A stretch of DNA of 64,000 nucleotides from Capniomyces stellatus (taxonomy: Eukaryota; Kickxellomycota; Harpellomycetes; Harpellales; Legeriomycetaceae), in the NCBI GenBank assembly GCA_001661515.1, contig LUVW01000013.1, positions 720,649 to 784,648 of the forward strand, read 5' to 3'. A program made the position numbers and the translations under genes. Under the pieces are notes generated by a model. That model did not search any database and was not told where the DNA came from. It saw nothing but the letters and a program-made list of their open reading frames with translations. Positions within the stretch are counted from its first letter, which is position 1, and the number at the start of each line of letters is the position of its first letter. Of the stretch, positions 48,953-57,765 are shown piece by piece.

Positions 48953-50910
48953 ATGCAACATACAAGTCCAAATGTTGTGGGGGTCCATTACCGAGTTGGA
49001 AAGAAAATAGGCGAGGGTAGCTTTGGGGTTATATACGAAGGTAAGAACCAAAAAGGGGATGTTGAGGGTGGAAAAGTTAATAGTGCTTACAAGTGACTAA
49101 AATAAAGAGAGAGAGAGAGAGAGAGAAATAACAAGGCTGAAAAGAAAGAGTGTGGATGTGAGTGGCCAAAAACGGTGGTTGAAGTGAGCTAAACATATTT
49201 TGGGCTGGGATTTTAGGGACAAACTTGTTAAACAATACACCAGTGGCAATAAAGTTTGTAAGTAGAGACAAAAGCAAGATGATGCTTTGGTTTACTTACT
49301 GATGGCGAGTAGAGCAATGTAGTTTAATGTTGGAGATGGATTGGATAAGATTTAGGGATTGAATAAGATTTAGGGATTGGATAGGATTTAGGAATTGGAT
49401 TGAATGTGACATTAACTTTGGTAGCAATTTTGAACTTGTGTTGTTGTTGAATAAATAGGAGCCACGAAAAACGGATGCACCACAATTAAGAGACGAATAT
49501 AGAAGCTATAAGATATTGGCAGATACTGGTAAGTATAATTAAGGGTATACATTAATATTGAGGATAAAAGTAGATGGAAGCAAAGAAAAAAAAATAAACG
49601 GGACGACAAATAGGCAATGAGAGGATAGAGATTTACTGATTGATTGATTTGTTGATTTACTGATTGGTTGATTGGTTGATTGGTTGATTGGTTGATTGAT
49701 AATAGATGGTGTTCCTTCAGTGTACTACTTTGGGCAGGAGGGGCTATATAGTGTGTTGTGCATAGATCTGCTTGGGGCAAGTCTTGAGGATATGTTTGAT
49801 ATATGTCGTCGAAGGTTTAGCGTAAAAACGACGGCCATAATAGCAAAGCAGATGATAACACGTATTCAAGCAGTGCACGAACACAATTTGATATATAGAG
49901 ACATCAAGCCAGACAATTTTCTTATAGGAAGGCAAAACACAAGCACAGCGAACAAAGTGTTTATAGTTGACTTTGGTATGGCGAAGCAGTACCGCGACCC
50001 TAAAACACACCAACATATTCCATACAAGGAGAGAAAGAATCTGAGCGGAACAGCCAGGTACATGAGCATCAACACACATCTTGGCCGCGAGCAGTCTAGA
50101 CGTGATGATTTGGAGGCAATTGGCCATGTGATAATGTACTTTTTGCGCGGATCTTTGCCATGGCAAGGACTCAAGGCGGCAACAAATAAGCAGAAATACG
50201 AGAAGATCGGTGAGAAGAAACAACGTACCGGAGTAACCGATCTGTGCGAGGGATTCCCGGAGGAGTTTGGGATTTACATGTCAACTGTTCGCAAGTACTC
50301 GTTTGAAGAGACCCCCGACTACGACTATTTGCGTGGATTGATGGACAGCGCAATAAAAAGAGTAGGAGAGGTTGACGACGGTGTGTATGACTGGATGGTT
50401 TCGGGATCCGGCTACGGTGGCGACGGGTACATTGGCTCCAACGACGCCCGCAACAGACTCAGTGTGCTACAGGCTGGGCGGGCCCAACACTCGTCAAACG
50501 TTGCTATACACAACCCGCAAATACACGGCTCGCGGAATGTCATGTCGGCAAGCAATGCAAACATCCGGGGTAAAGAGTCCAGCAAGAACGTCAACGTAGG
50601 GTCTCGCGAACAATATTCGTCTGACAATGTCAATGCGTCCAATGTTAGGATGAGCAATCGCGTATCACTAAACCGGCTAGAGGCCCTGAATCGGTCAAAG
50701 TCTGAGGTCAACAGGTCCCAGAACAAACACCGGACACACGCATCAGCTAGTAACGGCTTGCAGCCAAATGACAAGTCAAAATCATCCAATAACAGAGCAA
50801 ACACAAATCAAACAAACAATCCACAACACCCCAACCCTAACGAAAGCACTGGTCAAAGTTCTAGAAAAGGGTTTTTATCAAAACTTTTTTCTTGCACTTG
50901 CTTTTCTTAG
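48953..50910 (+). CDS. Casein kinase 1, fungal Yck-type
   Basis: Four exons, 48953-49040, 49217-49257, 49459-49528 and 49706-50910; phases close, 467 residues. It is a Ser/Thr kinase, in yeast palmitoylated and membrane-bound, acting in nutrient signalling, endocytosis and morphogenesis. Visible: [19 protein letters not shown] (glycine loop), VAIKF with the ATP lysine, CK1-typical [24 protein letters not shown] (catalytic loop), DFGMAK, and [20 protein letters not shown], the CK1 substitute for APE. A Ser/Asn-rich tail of about 150 residues follows, ending KLFSCTCFS. Those cysteines suggest palmitoylation (the yeast homologues also end in Cys); CaaX spacing is not met. Introns 2 and 3 carry short tandem repeats (TTTAGGGATTGGA-like and TTGATTGG-like), and intron 1 a GA microsatellite. 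Confidence 0.95.
49638..49700. repeat. TTGATTGG-type tandem repeat in casein kinase intron 3
   Basis: Imperfect 4- and 8-bp GATT/GGTT repeats fill most of the third intron just before its AATAG acceptor. It probably varies in length between strains. Confidence 0.7.
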
Positions 50911-51873
50911 CCCGACCATTACCAACTTTCTCTTCCTTATCCTCACCCTTCACCCCCTTTCTTTATCTTCTCCCGTTACAACTAATCTCTTTAATTCCGT
51001 CTCCCTCCTTTTTCTCTTTTCCAAGTTTACTTACTACTCACCAGTTTATCCTACTTGGCTTATCAAACAACCAACCAATCAATCAATCAATCAATCAAAT
51101 TTAAACCCATCGAAAATAAAATTACCCGAATATAAATACGATATATAAAGATAAAGGCAAACTCAATCACAGAATAAGATGAAAACGATCGACATAAATA
51201 GCACAACTTCACGACTATAGTGACGAACCAACCAATTCCCACAAACCTTACATGGGTTAACTCTCCTTTACCAACAATTCCCTTCTTCTACAACAATCGA
51301 TTCGAAATAGGCTATAAACAAGTTCTTGTCTCCAACATCAGCCCATTTAGATAGAAAGCACCCATCAACAACATGCATTTACGCTCTTAAAAATATCTAC
51401 ATTTAGATATATTATCGATATGACACCCATTAGATTACCATTTATTGCTCTCAACAAAATCATTCAATATTCACAACTAACTAGATATAAACCAAACGGA
51501 AAAGAAGAAAGAAAAAAAAACTAAAACATTTCATTTCATTTCACTATACTTTTCTAACTTTCACACTTTTAATCTTATTTATTTTTCATTTATTTTTACT
51601 CTTAAATCCAATTCGAGATATTCTCTGAATAATGAGTTTATTTTAAGTCTTTAACACCTCATTCGATAAACCATGGTTTCAGCTATCCTACCACTTTATT
51701 ACTATTATTGACTGTTTATTAATTATAAAATTATTACTTTTTTTCACAACAAGTACTTATTGCTTTACTTGGTAAACTGTAAAAATATATCAAACAAAAT
51801 CTTTTGGTTAAACCTTTACAATAAAGGCCCTTCCCTAAAAAAAAAAAGTTGTTTGCTGGCTGGAACTTGAGAT
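50911..51873. other. Intergenic between convergent CK1 and Sec12-like genes
   Basis: 963 bp. The first 250 bp are pyrimidine-rich on the plus strand, and a CAAT(4-5) microsatellite lies near 51070-51100. No gene is visible. Confidence 0.65.
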
Positions 51874-54351
51874 CTAAAAGATACCAGAGCTGGCCAGAAT
51901 TATAGCCAGAATAATCAGTATAAACGCAATTATGTAAATCATGTTTTGTGAGGCCAAAAGCAAAATTCTCTCGCTTGGTGTCAACCATCTGGCTGGTAGC
52001 TTGGTGATCCTATATGTCTCGTCGGCTGAACCACTGATCAAGTGCTTTGCCTTGTTGTCAAACGCCAACGCAGTTATCGCAAACGAATGTGCCTCCTGGA
52101 TACGGGTGTGTACCTATTTGTTTAATAACAATATTTAGCCGACTTGAACAAGCACCTTGGTCATCGCTTTTTTATTATTATTGATGTTTGCCATCTTTAG
52201 CCAATATATCTCTGTGTACGAAAAGCAGGGTAGAATGAAGAAAATAAAATAGGTTGAAGCATATTCTTACTATCAGCGACTTTGAGTCCAGTATAATCAA
52301 CTCCATGTTTGCTGTTGCTGCTGCTAATGTTCTCCCGTCGTGACTACCAAAACACATGCAAATGTTACAAATAAGTTATACAGTCCAAACTTGAAATAAA
52401 TAAATTAAAAAACCAAAGAATTATTAATTTCATTTCAATAAAAAGAAATTAAAGAATTTGCCAAATTCCAAGCCAACTACGCTCCAATTCATTACACATT
52501 TCCATTTACTCCCTCCTCCTGTTCTCTATGTAGTTACCTTATGCAGAACGATGTGACCGGTGAAATTGATATTGGTTTAGATATTACTCTAGTCCATGTT
52601 TTCGTATCCCACTTTACAATGTACGACTTCTTTCGTGACTTTGCGTTCAGCACTGTGTATAGCATATTGGCTCCCTGTTCGCTTCTACCAAACCGAACTG
52701 CTCTAAAAAATGCCACCTTGTCTTTTGAGGTTTTGTCTCCTGAATGAATATCGTTTATAGTTTGGACGATACTCCCATTTTTTGAATTCAGAATCGATAA
52801 CTCTGATTTTGTGATTATTGCAATCTAGAAGAATAACAGCTTGTTAGTTTGAACCAGCCAGTAGCGGTACTACCCCCAGGTAGTATAAGGGTGATGGTGT
52901 AGATAATGTAGATGGCGCCAAGTCAAGTGCAGTTACCTCAATTTTCAATGAGTAATTGGCAACATTTTGCTTGGCATAAATGTTATATAGTACTCTCAAA
53001 CATGCACGAATAATAATAATCGCAATAAAAACTACAACTAGTAGCATAATAAAACACATCGACTTGCCATTTTGGAATTCACACTGAAATCTGCATCCAA
53101 TATTTCCTCTTTTGACTTTAGAGGCTCAAATCTTGGTTGTAAGGAAGGGTAGTTCAAAACCCTGAACTAACAACCAAAGTTGGAAAATAAATAAATCAAT
53201 TACCGTGTGTTTAGAATAACAGTTTCAGTTTCCTAAATTAAAATGTTAATAAATATAAAATAAAATAAAATATCCTAGTAGCCTACATTCCCATCGGTAC
53301 TTCCTGTGCACAAGATCTTCCCACTCCTTTCAAATACAACAAACTTCTACTCAAACCAATCATAAAATATTCAGTTAAACCACGATTTTAACCATCTTTT
53401 TCAATTCAGCATACACTAATACGTTCGTATCAGTAAAGTGTAGATTAGTACCAGGTAGTCGTCTTGCTTAGTACTGTCGCTAACTTTGGTAGTCGATGCT
53501 TGCTTTATGCTACATACATACAACCAAAACAATATTTAGTCCCGCTTTGTTTTTAGTATACAAATACTTGATGTTGTAAAAGCACCAAGCACCTCTCGTC
53601 TTTTAAATGGGTAATTCTTGCCGTGCTTATAAAAAACAAAAACTACTAGGTACCTTTTTTTTAGCAAGTGGAAGGTTCTCAGACTGTTATTCTTTCCAGC
53701 TAGTATATCTTCTTTAGAAAAATTTACTCCTGCAGCAATGACTCTTTCCTACTCGATTTTGATAAAAGCCAACAGGAATCAGTCCTTGATTACAACGTAT
53801 ACTGAACACTAGTTTGCCAACACAACACAACACAACAAGCTGAAAATAGAATTATACAGAGCTTACCTTGGGATGTGCATAGATACAGGTTGGTGCATCC
53901 TCGGTATTTAAAAACTCGAATTCTGTGTTTATTTCAAAATCTAGATTGTCACCATCTATCTTCCCAATAATCTATTGATTTAGAGTTTAAACAACATTAA
54001 CCAGCTTTAGACATCAGAAAAACATACTTGGAGCACAGGGACATGGCTAAATTCGCTGCCAAAGCCTGTGCTTATACAATATTTTGGTATAAAATGTCAA
54101 TTCATATCGTCCTTTTCAATATTTTTTGCCACATCTTGTTTTCTAGTATTTTGTTCCGTCCACATCTACTTGTCCAAGCATACTTTGTTTATTTGTATTG
54201 CTTCTGTTGTCAGACTTACGATCTTGTTTTTTACTCCCGAACGACCAGGGCCCCCACCGCCACCAAAAACTATGTCATCATTTTTTGTAACAGTTATACA
54301 ACTTATAGGAATTCCCGCGTTCTTTTTTGTGCTTTCGAGTTTAATTGACAT
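51874..54351 (-). CDS. SEC12: Sec12/PREB-like guanine nucleotide exchange factor for Sar1 (one in-frame TGA)
   Basis: Eleven minus-strand exons: 54351-54220, 54165-54028, 53971-53867, 53748-53654, 53509-53452, 53346-53287, 53232-53204, 53161-53068, 52824-52538, 52343-52271 and 52113-51874. Every phase closes, giving 436 codons before the final stop. Sec12 is an ER membrane WD40 protein that loads GTP on Sar1 to start COPII budding. Diagnostic pieces: DDIVFGGGGGPGRSGVKNKI in exon 1 (the potassium-binding loop region), AGVNFSKEDILAGKNNSLR, KFVVFERSGKILCTGSTDG, HDGRTLAAATANMELIILDS, AHSFAITALAFD, and a C-terminal anchor (YIIAFILIILAIILASSG). Exon 2 contains TGA at 54099-54097 although frame and homology continue through it (HFIPKY then CISTGFGSEFSH). 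It may be a sequencing error, an unrecognised splice or a true mutation. Intron 8 uses a GC donor (ATG|GCAAGT). Confidence 0.82.
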
Positions 54352-55197
54352 GGTTTTTGCTCTAGAATATATGCTTGTTGAGTCTTTTAAATTTTGTATT
54401 ATTTATTTGTTTTCTCTTGCAGTCGTGCTCGATTTGTTTTATGTTTGAGGTTGGAATTTATAAATTTGTTGCTCAAAATCTAATTCCTGAAAATAGCCAA
54501 GTAGGGAAAACGTGTATTTCTTTTTCATTACAGAAATATACATTTGCTTGATTTTATTTTTAAAAAATATACAAAATACAACGAGGCCCAGTTTTCCAAC
54601 TCGTTTACTCTATTAACTCTAGCAAATGAGTTACTTGCTAAAAAATATGCTTGAATATTTTAGTTATGAAAAAAAAAAGCAAAGTGAACATCGAAATATC
54701 CAAGCATTTCGACGCTAAGCAAATCGGAGCTTAAAGTTTGAATTGAACTGAAACAAAGAATAGCCAATAGAGCGAGTAATACCCAAAATTTTCAGAAACC
54801 AAACCAAAAACAACGCAGCCAAAACCAAATCTCACTTGAAAAGGGCTAAGCGGAATAAACAAGGGATCTACCATTGTAAACCGCGAGTAAAAGTATCACA
54901 TCGTCGCATTTATTCAAAGACAACAAAAAAATGTTAAATTACTCTATAAAACATCAAACAATAAATCAAAACAATAAATCAAAACAATAAATCAAAACAA
55001 TAAACCAAAACAATAAACCAACATAATCAATAAAGCAAAAAAACTAACATTAACAGTGAAATTATTTTGAAAAAAAAAAAAAAACACACAAGGACTAGCA
55101 AATAAAATATCGTGCCTGGATTAAAGTACAGCTGTAAGTTTATAGCTGACATAAATATCATTCGCTTGATTGTAAAACTCAACGCCCGGGCACACAC
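54352..55197. other. Intergenic between Sec12-like and RING-H2 genes
   Basis: AT-rich promoter region of the Sec12-like gene and 3' flank of the RING gene. It contains a 14-bp tandem repeat (next entry). No gene is seen. Confidence 0.6.
54957..55020. repeat. 14-bp tandem repeat, AAACAATAAATCAA type
   Basis: Four to five imperfect copies of a 14-bp unit (AACAATAAATCAAA; later copies have CC for TC). It is an intergenic minisatellite. Confidence 0.8.
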
Positions 55198-56421
55198 TCA
55201 ACCATACATCATGTCGTCCTGCTGCTGTTTGAATAGCTGCCTTTCTTTCTCCTTTTGCTTGTTGATCCAATCGGGATCGTCTGAGGGCATTTCTACTCTG
55301 CAGACTGGACAAGTATTGTTCTAAAACATGCGCCGTTTTCACCCATACAAACAAATGTTAAAGCGGCTATATAAGCGATGCATACTTGAAATTTTTTTAC
55401 AAATATTTGGTGTTAATATTATATAACTTTAAATGCCGAGTATTACCAAGTTAAGCCACGGCGTTATACATTCTACATCAAAGTAATGGCTGCACGGGAG
55501 CCTAAAAGCAACCGTGTCGCAGCCGTTATCAGCGTCGTTCAAAGAAAAGTCTTCGCTGCAAATAGCACAGGTGGTTTCTACATCCAGAGACATCGTTTAT
55601 GATTGTTGTTGCTGCCATCGTTCCATCGGTAATATTATGAACCAGCTGAATATAAAGATTTTCAACTTGATCACTGAGATTCTTACCTTCAGGGACATCT
55701 TTTCTTGCGCATCTAGGGAGCTTTGAAACGAATGCTTTGTCCGTAGGGTATGACACTCTAAAGTCAATGTTTTGTATTATTTTTATATTCCTGAACTAAA
55801 ATTACCGGAATTCGTTTATCTGTTTATACAAAATAGTACAACAAACAACTTTCTGTGACTTTTTTTTTTACCCGGTGCCCATATCCTGGGATAGCTGCAG
55901 AATCATTTGCTCGATCACATTATCGTCCAAGTATCCGTTGTTTGAATTCTGGACCGCTCTGTCACGGATTCCATTAAAAAATCTACATTGCATATCATAG
56001 TTTTTTCTACTTTTAGCCCAATTTATAAATAAAAAAATTCGTATTTTAGTTCAATAACTTATTACACAACGCAAGTGACCTTGTAGCCTGCAGAAATTGA
56101 TTTGAGCTTTGGGTTTCTTGAATTCGATTTGGATGGAAATTTGAGTTTACGCCCATAAAATCATCAACCATGTTCACCACTCTTCTAGAAGATTGAGATC
56201 TGGCTAATTCCATTTCAGAGTTCCCATATATATACCCGTCTCTCGTTGTAGAAGATCCTCTGGTCTCTTCGATCTTGATATCATGTTCGTCTATTTTTAA
56301 CAAAGTAAAACTATTGTGACTCAGTTCTGGTAAATGCACATTTAAAATATTAATTATAAATATGAAGAATTGACTTTGAATTAAACATGGAAATATGGGG
56401 CTTACCAAAATATGATGACAT
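55198..56421 (-). CDS. RING-H2 E3 ubiquitin ligase (RNF126/RNF115-like)
   Basis: Six minus-strand exons: 56421-56406, 56290-56080, 55982-55872, 55757-55687, 55577-55447 and 55320-55198; phases close, 220 residues. The RING-H2 is split between the last two exons: C-x2-C in TTCAICSEDF, then PCSHYFDVECITPWLNL, then NTCPVCRVEMPSDDP. This is followed by the charged helix and MMYG end typical of the RNF181/RNF115/RNF126 group. Upstream is the group's FFNGIRDRAVQ and helical DDNVIEQMILQLSQ segment, and KLP before the RING. The N-terminal zinc ribbon of animal RNF126 is absent. It probably ubiquitinates misfolded or mislocalised proteins, by family analogy only. The first coding exon is 16 nt. Confidence 0.85.
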
Positions 56422-57030
56422 TGTTGGTTTGGTGGTTGAATTGTTATTTTTGATATTTTCAAAGTATCTTTGGTACTATTGTTGATTGAAAAGTACAAAA
56501 GAGAAAAGAGCTAAATGTTGGTGTTTTAATATAATTAAAACGAGGGGATTCCAATTTAAAAAAAATACCAAGCATTTGGCTTTGAATCCAAGACATGGGA
56601 TATACGGGACGCGATTGGCTGCCGCAACAAACCCTTAAATCCAACAAAGTCGCAGAAATAGTCTTCCCCGCTTAATTCCCACAACAAACACAACATAGGT
56701 GTAAAGTGAGGATACGAGCAAATATGAAATGTGGGTATGAGCAAACATAAACTGAGAAGATACGAGCAAACATAAACTATGGGTATGAGCAAACATGTAT
56801 CTAGTTCGCTTTAGGGAAAAGACTGCGCTAGCCATGTCGTACAAAGAGTGTTCTGCAGTCGGATATATCACAACAAACGAGCCAGAGAGTAGACAAGAAA
56901 GGTCTGGCTAGCTAGTGCTAAATAAAAGCAATAGAGTAAAAAGATAAAAAAGCAGAATAGAAAGTTAAAAGAGTAGAAGAAAAAAAAGGTTAATAGAGCA
57001 GAGTAAAAAGATGATAAAAGCAGAGCAAAT
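56422..57030. other. Intergenic between RING-H2 gene and tRNA cluster
   Basis: About 0.6 kb of AT-rich, plus-strand purine-rich DNA with a 24-bp-scale tandem repeat at 56700-56795. No gene is supported. Confidence 0.6.
56700..56795. repeat. Tandem repeat, about 24 bp, TAYGAGCAAACATAAACT type
   Basis: About four imperfect copies built on GTATGAGCAAACAT / GATACGAGCAAACAT with variable spacers. Confidence 0.75.
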
Positions 57031-57038
57031 AAAAAAAA
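57031..57038 (-). terminator. RNA polymerase III terminator (T8)
   Basis: Eight A on the plus strand give eight T on the minus strand, three bases after the tRNA-Cys 3' end. It is the first T run after the tRNA-Pro/tRNA-Cys pair. Confidence 0.75.
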
Positions 57039-57041
57039 GTG

Positions 57042-57113
57042 AGGAGCGACCGAGGTTCGAACTCGGGACCGCCCGATTTGCAATCGGAAGCTCTACCACT
57101 GAGCTATCACTCC
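57042..57113 (-). tRNA. tRNA-Cys (GCA)
   Basis: Minus-strand cloverleaf of 72 nt. Acceptor GGAGTGA pairs with TCGCTCC (one G-T pair), D stem GCTC/GAGC, anticodon arm TCCGA-TTGCAAA-TCGGG with anticodon GCA, T arm CCGAG-TTCGAAC-CTCGG. The discriminator is U, as expected for Cys. No intron. Confidence 0.95.
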
Positions 57114-57120
57114 AACACAT

Positions 57121-57192
57121 GGGCTTGACCGGGGATTGAACCCGGGGCCTCTCGCACCCAAAGCGAGAATCATACCACTAGACCATCAAGCC
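57121..57192 (-). tRNA. tRNA-Pro (TGG)
   Basis: Minus-strand cloverleaf of 72 nt. Acceptor GGCTTGA/TCAAGCC, anticodon arm CTCGC-TTTGGGT-GCGAG with anticodon TGG, T arm CCGGG-TTCAATC-CCCGG, discriminator C. Only 7 nt separate its 3' end from the tRNA-Cys 5' end, and there is no T run between them. Confidence 0.95.
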
Positions 57193-57216
57193 GATAAAAG
57201 CCTCGCTTTTGTCTTN

Positions 57217-57272
57217 CGAACTCGGGACCGCCCGATTTGCAATCGGAAGCTCTACCACTGAGCTATCACTCC
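57217..57272 (-). tRNA. Partial tRNA-Cys (second copy, truncated at N)
   Basis: Identical to the first tRNA-Cys over 56 nt, but its 3' part (T-arm half and acceptor) is missing at the single N at 57216. The truncation is most likely due to the assembly join. Confidence 0.85.
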
Positions 57273-57279
57273 AACACAT

Positions 57280-57351
57280 GGGCTTGACCGGGGATTGAAC
57301 CCGGGGCCTCTCGCACCCAAAGCGAGAATCATACCACTAGACCATCAAGCC
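57280..57351 (-). tRNA. tRNA-Pro (TGG), second copy
   Basis: Identical in sequence to the tRNA-Pro at 57121-57192 and intact. It belongs to the 158-bp duplicated block. Confidence 0.85.
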
Positions 57352-57403
57352 GATAAAAGCCTCGCTTTTGTCTTGTTTTTCTTCGTCACTTTACATAGTT
57401 TAA

Positions 57404-57593
57404 CTCAATCGTTTAGCTCAATCGTTTAGCTCAATCGTTCAGCTCAATCGTTTAGCTCAATCGTTCAGCTCAATCGTTCAGCTCAATCGTTTAGCTCAAT
57501 CGTTCAGCTCAATCGTTTAGCTCAATTGTTTAGCTTAATCGTTTAGTTTAATCACTTAACTTAATTATTTAGCTCAATCGTTTAGTTTAATCG
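57404..57593. repeat. 13-bp minisatellite, CTCAATCGTTTAG
   Basis: About 14.6 head-to-tail copies of CTCAATCGTTTAG. The first nine differ only at one T/C; copies 10-13 are diverged. The last units run into the left arm of the 194-bp inverted repeat. Confidence 0.95.
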
Positions 57594-57765
57594 TCCTTCG
57601 GGCTGGTATGTCTGATGTTAGGATAAAAAGCTCCTCTGTAGAGTCTTTTGGTGAGGCGAGTATCTATCTTATTTCTGGCGTACAGAAAAATATTTTAAAA
57701 CTAACCAGCTCTACCAACCAACTGTTTCTCCATAAGCTTGACTTTAATTTTGATAGTTTATTGAA
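57572..57765 (+). repeat. 194-bp inverted repeat, left arm
   Basis: Matches the reverse complement of 63807-64000 without a mismatch that I can see. It contains the last minisatellite unit and a unique stretch with CCTTCGGGCTGGTATGTCTG. The match stops at 57765 on the inner side. Confidence 0.95.

Larger units (their letters stand above)
57058..57374. repeat. Tandem duplication of a 158-bp tRNA block across an N
   Basis: 57058-57215 and 57217-57374 read identically, separated by one N. Each has a tRNA-Cys part, a tRNA-Pro and the palindrome AAAAGCGAGGCTTTT. It may be a true tRNA repeat or two overlapping contig ends placed side by side. Confidence 0.85.

Noticed and set aside
52937..52969. 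Optional 11-codon exon (QNVANYSLKIE) in the Sec12-like gene
   Set aside because: It is phase-neutral with a GTAACT donor, but the acceptor is a weak AAG. Direct joining gives SKMIAIITKSELSIL, which fits a WD40 blade better.
57404..57593. CRISPR-like array
   Set aside because: Contiguous 13-bp head-to-tail units with no spacers; a minisatellite in a eukaryote.
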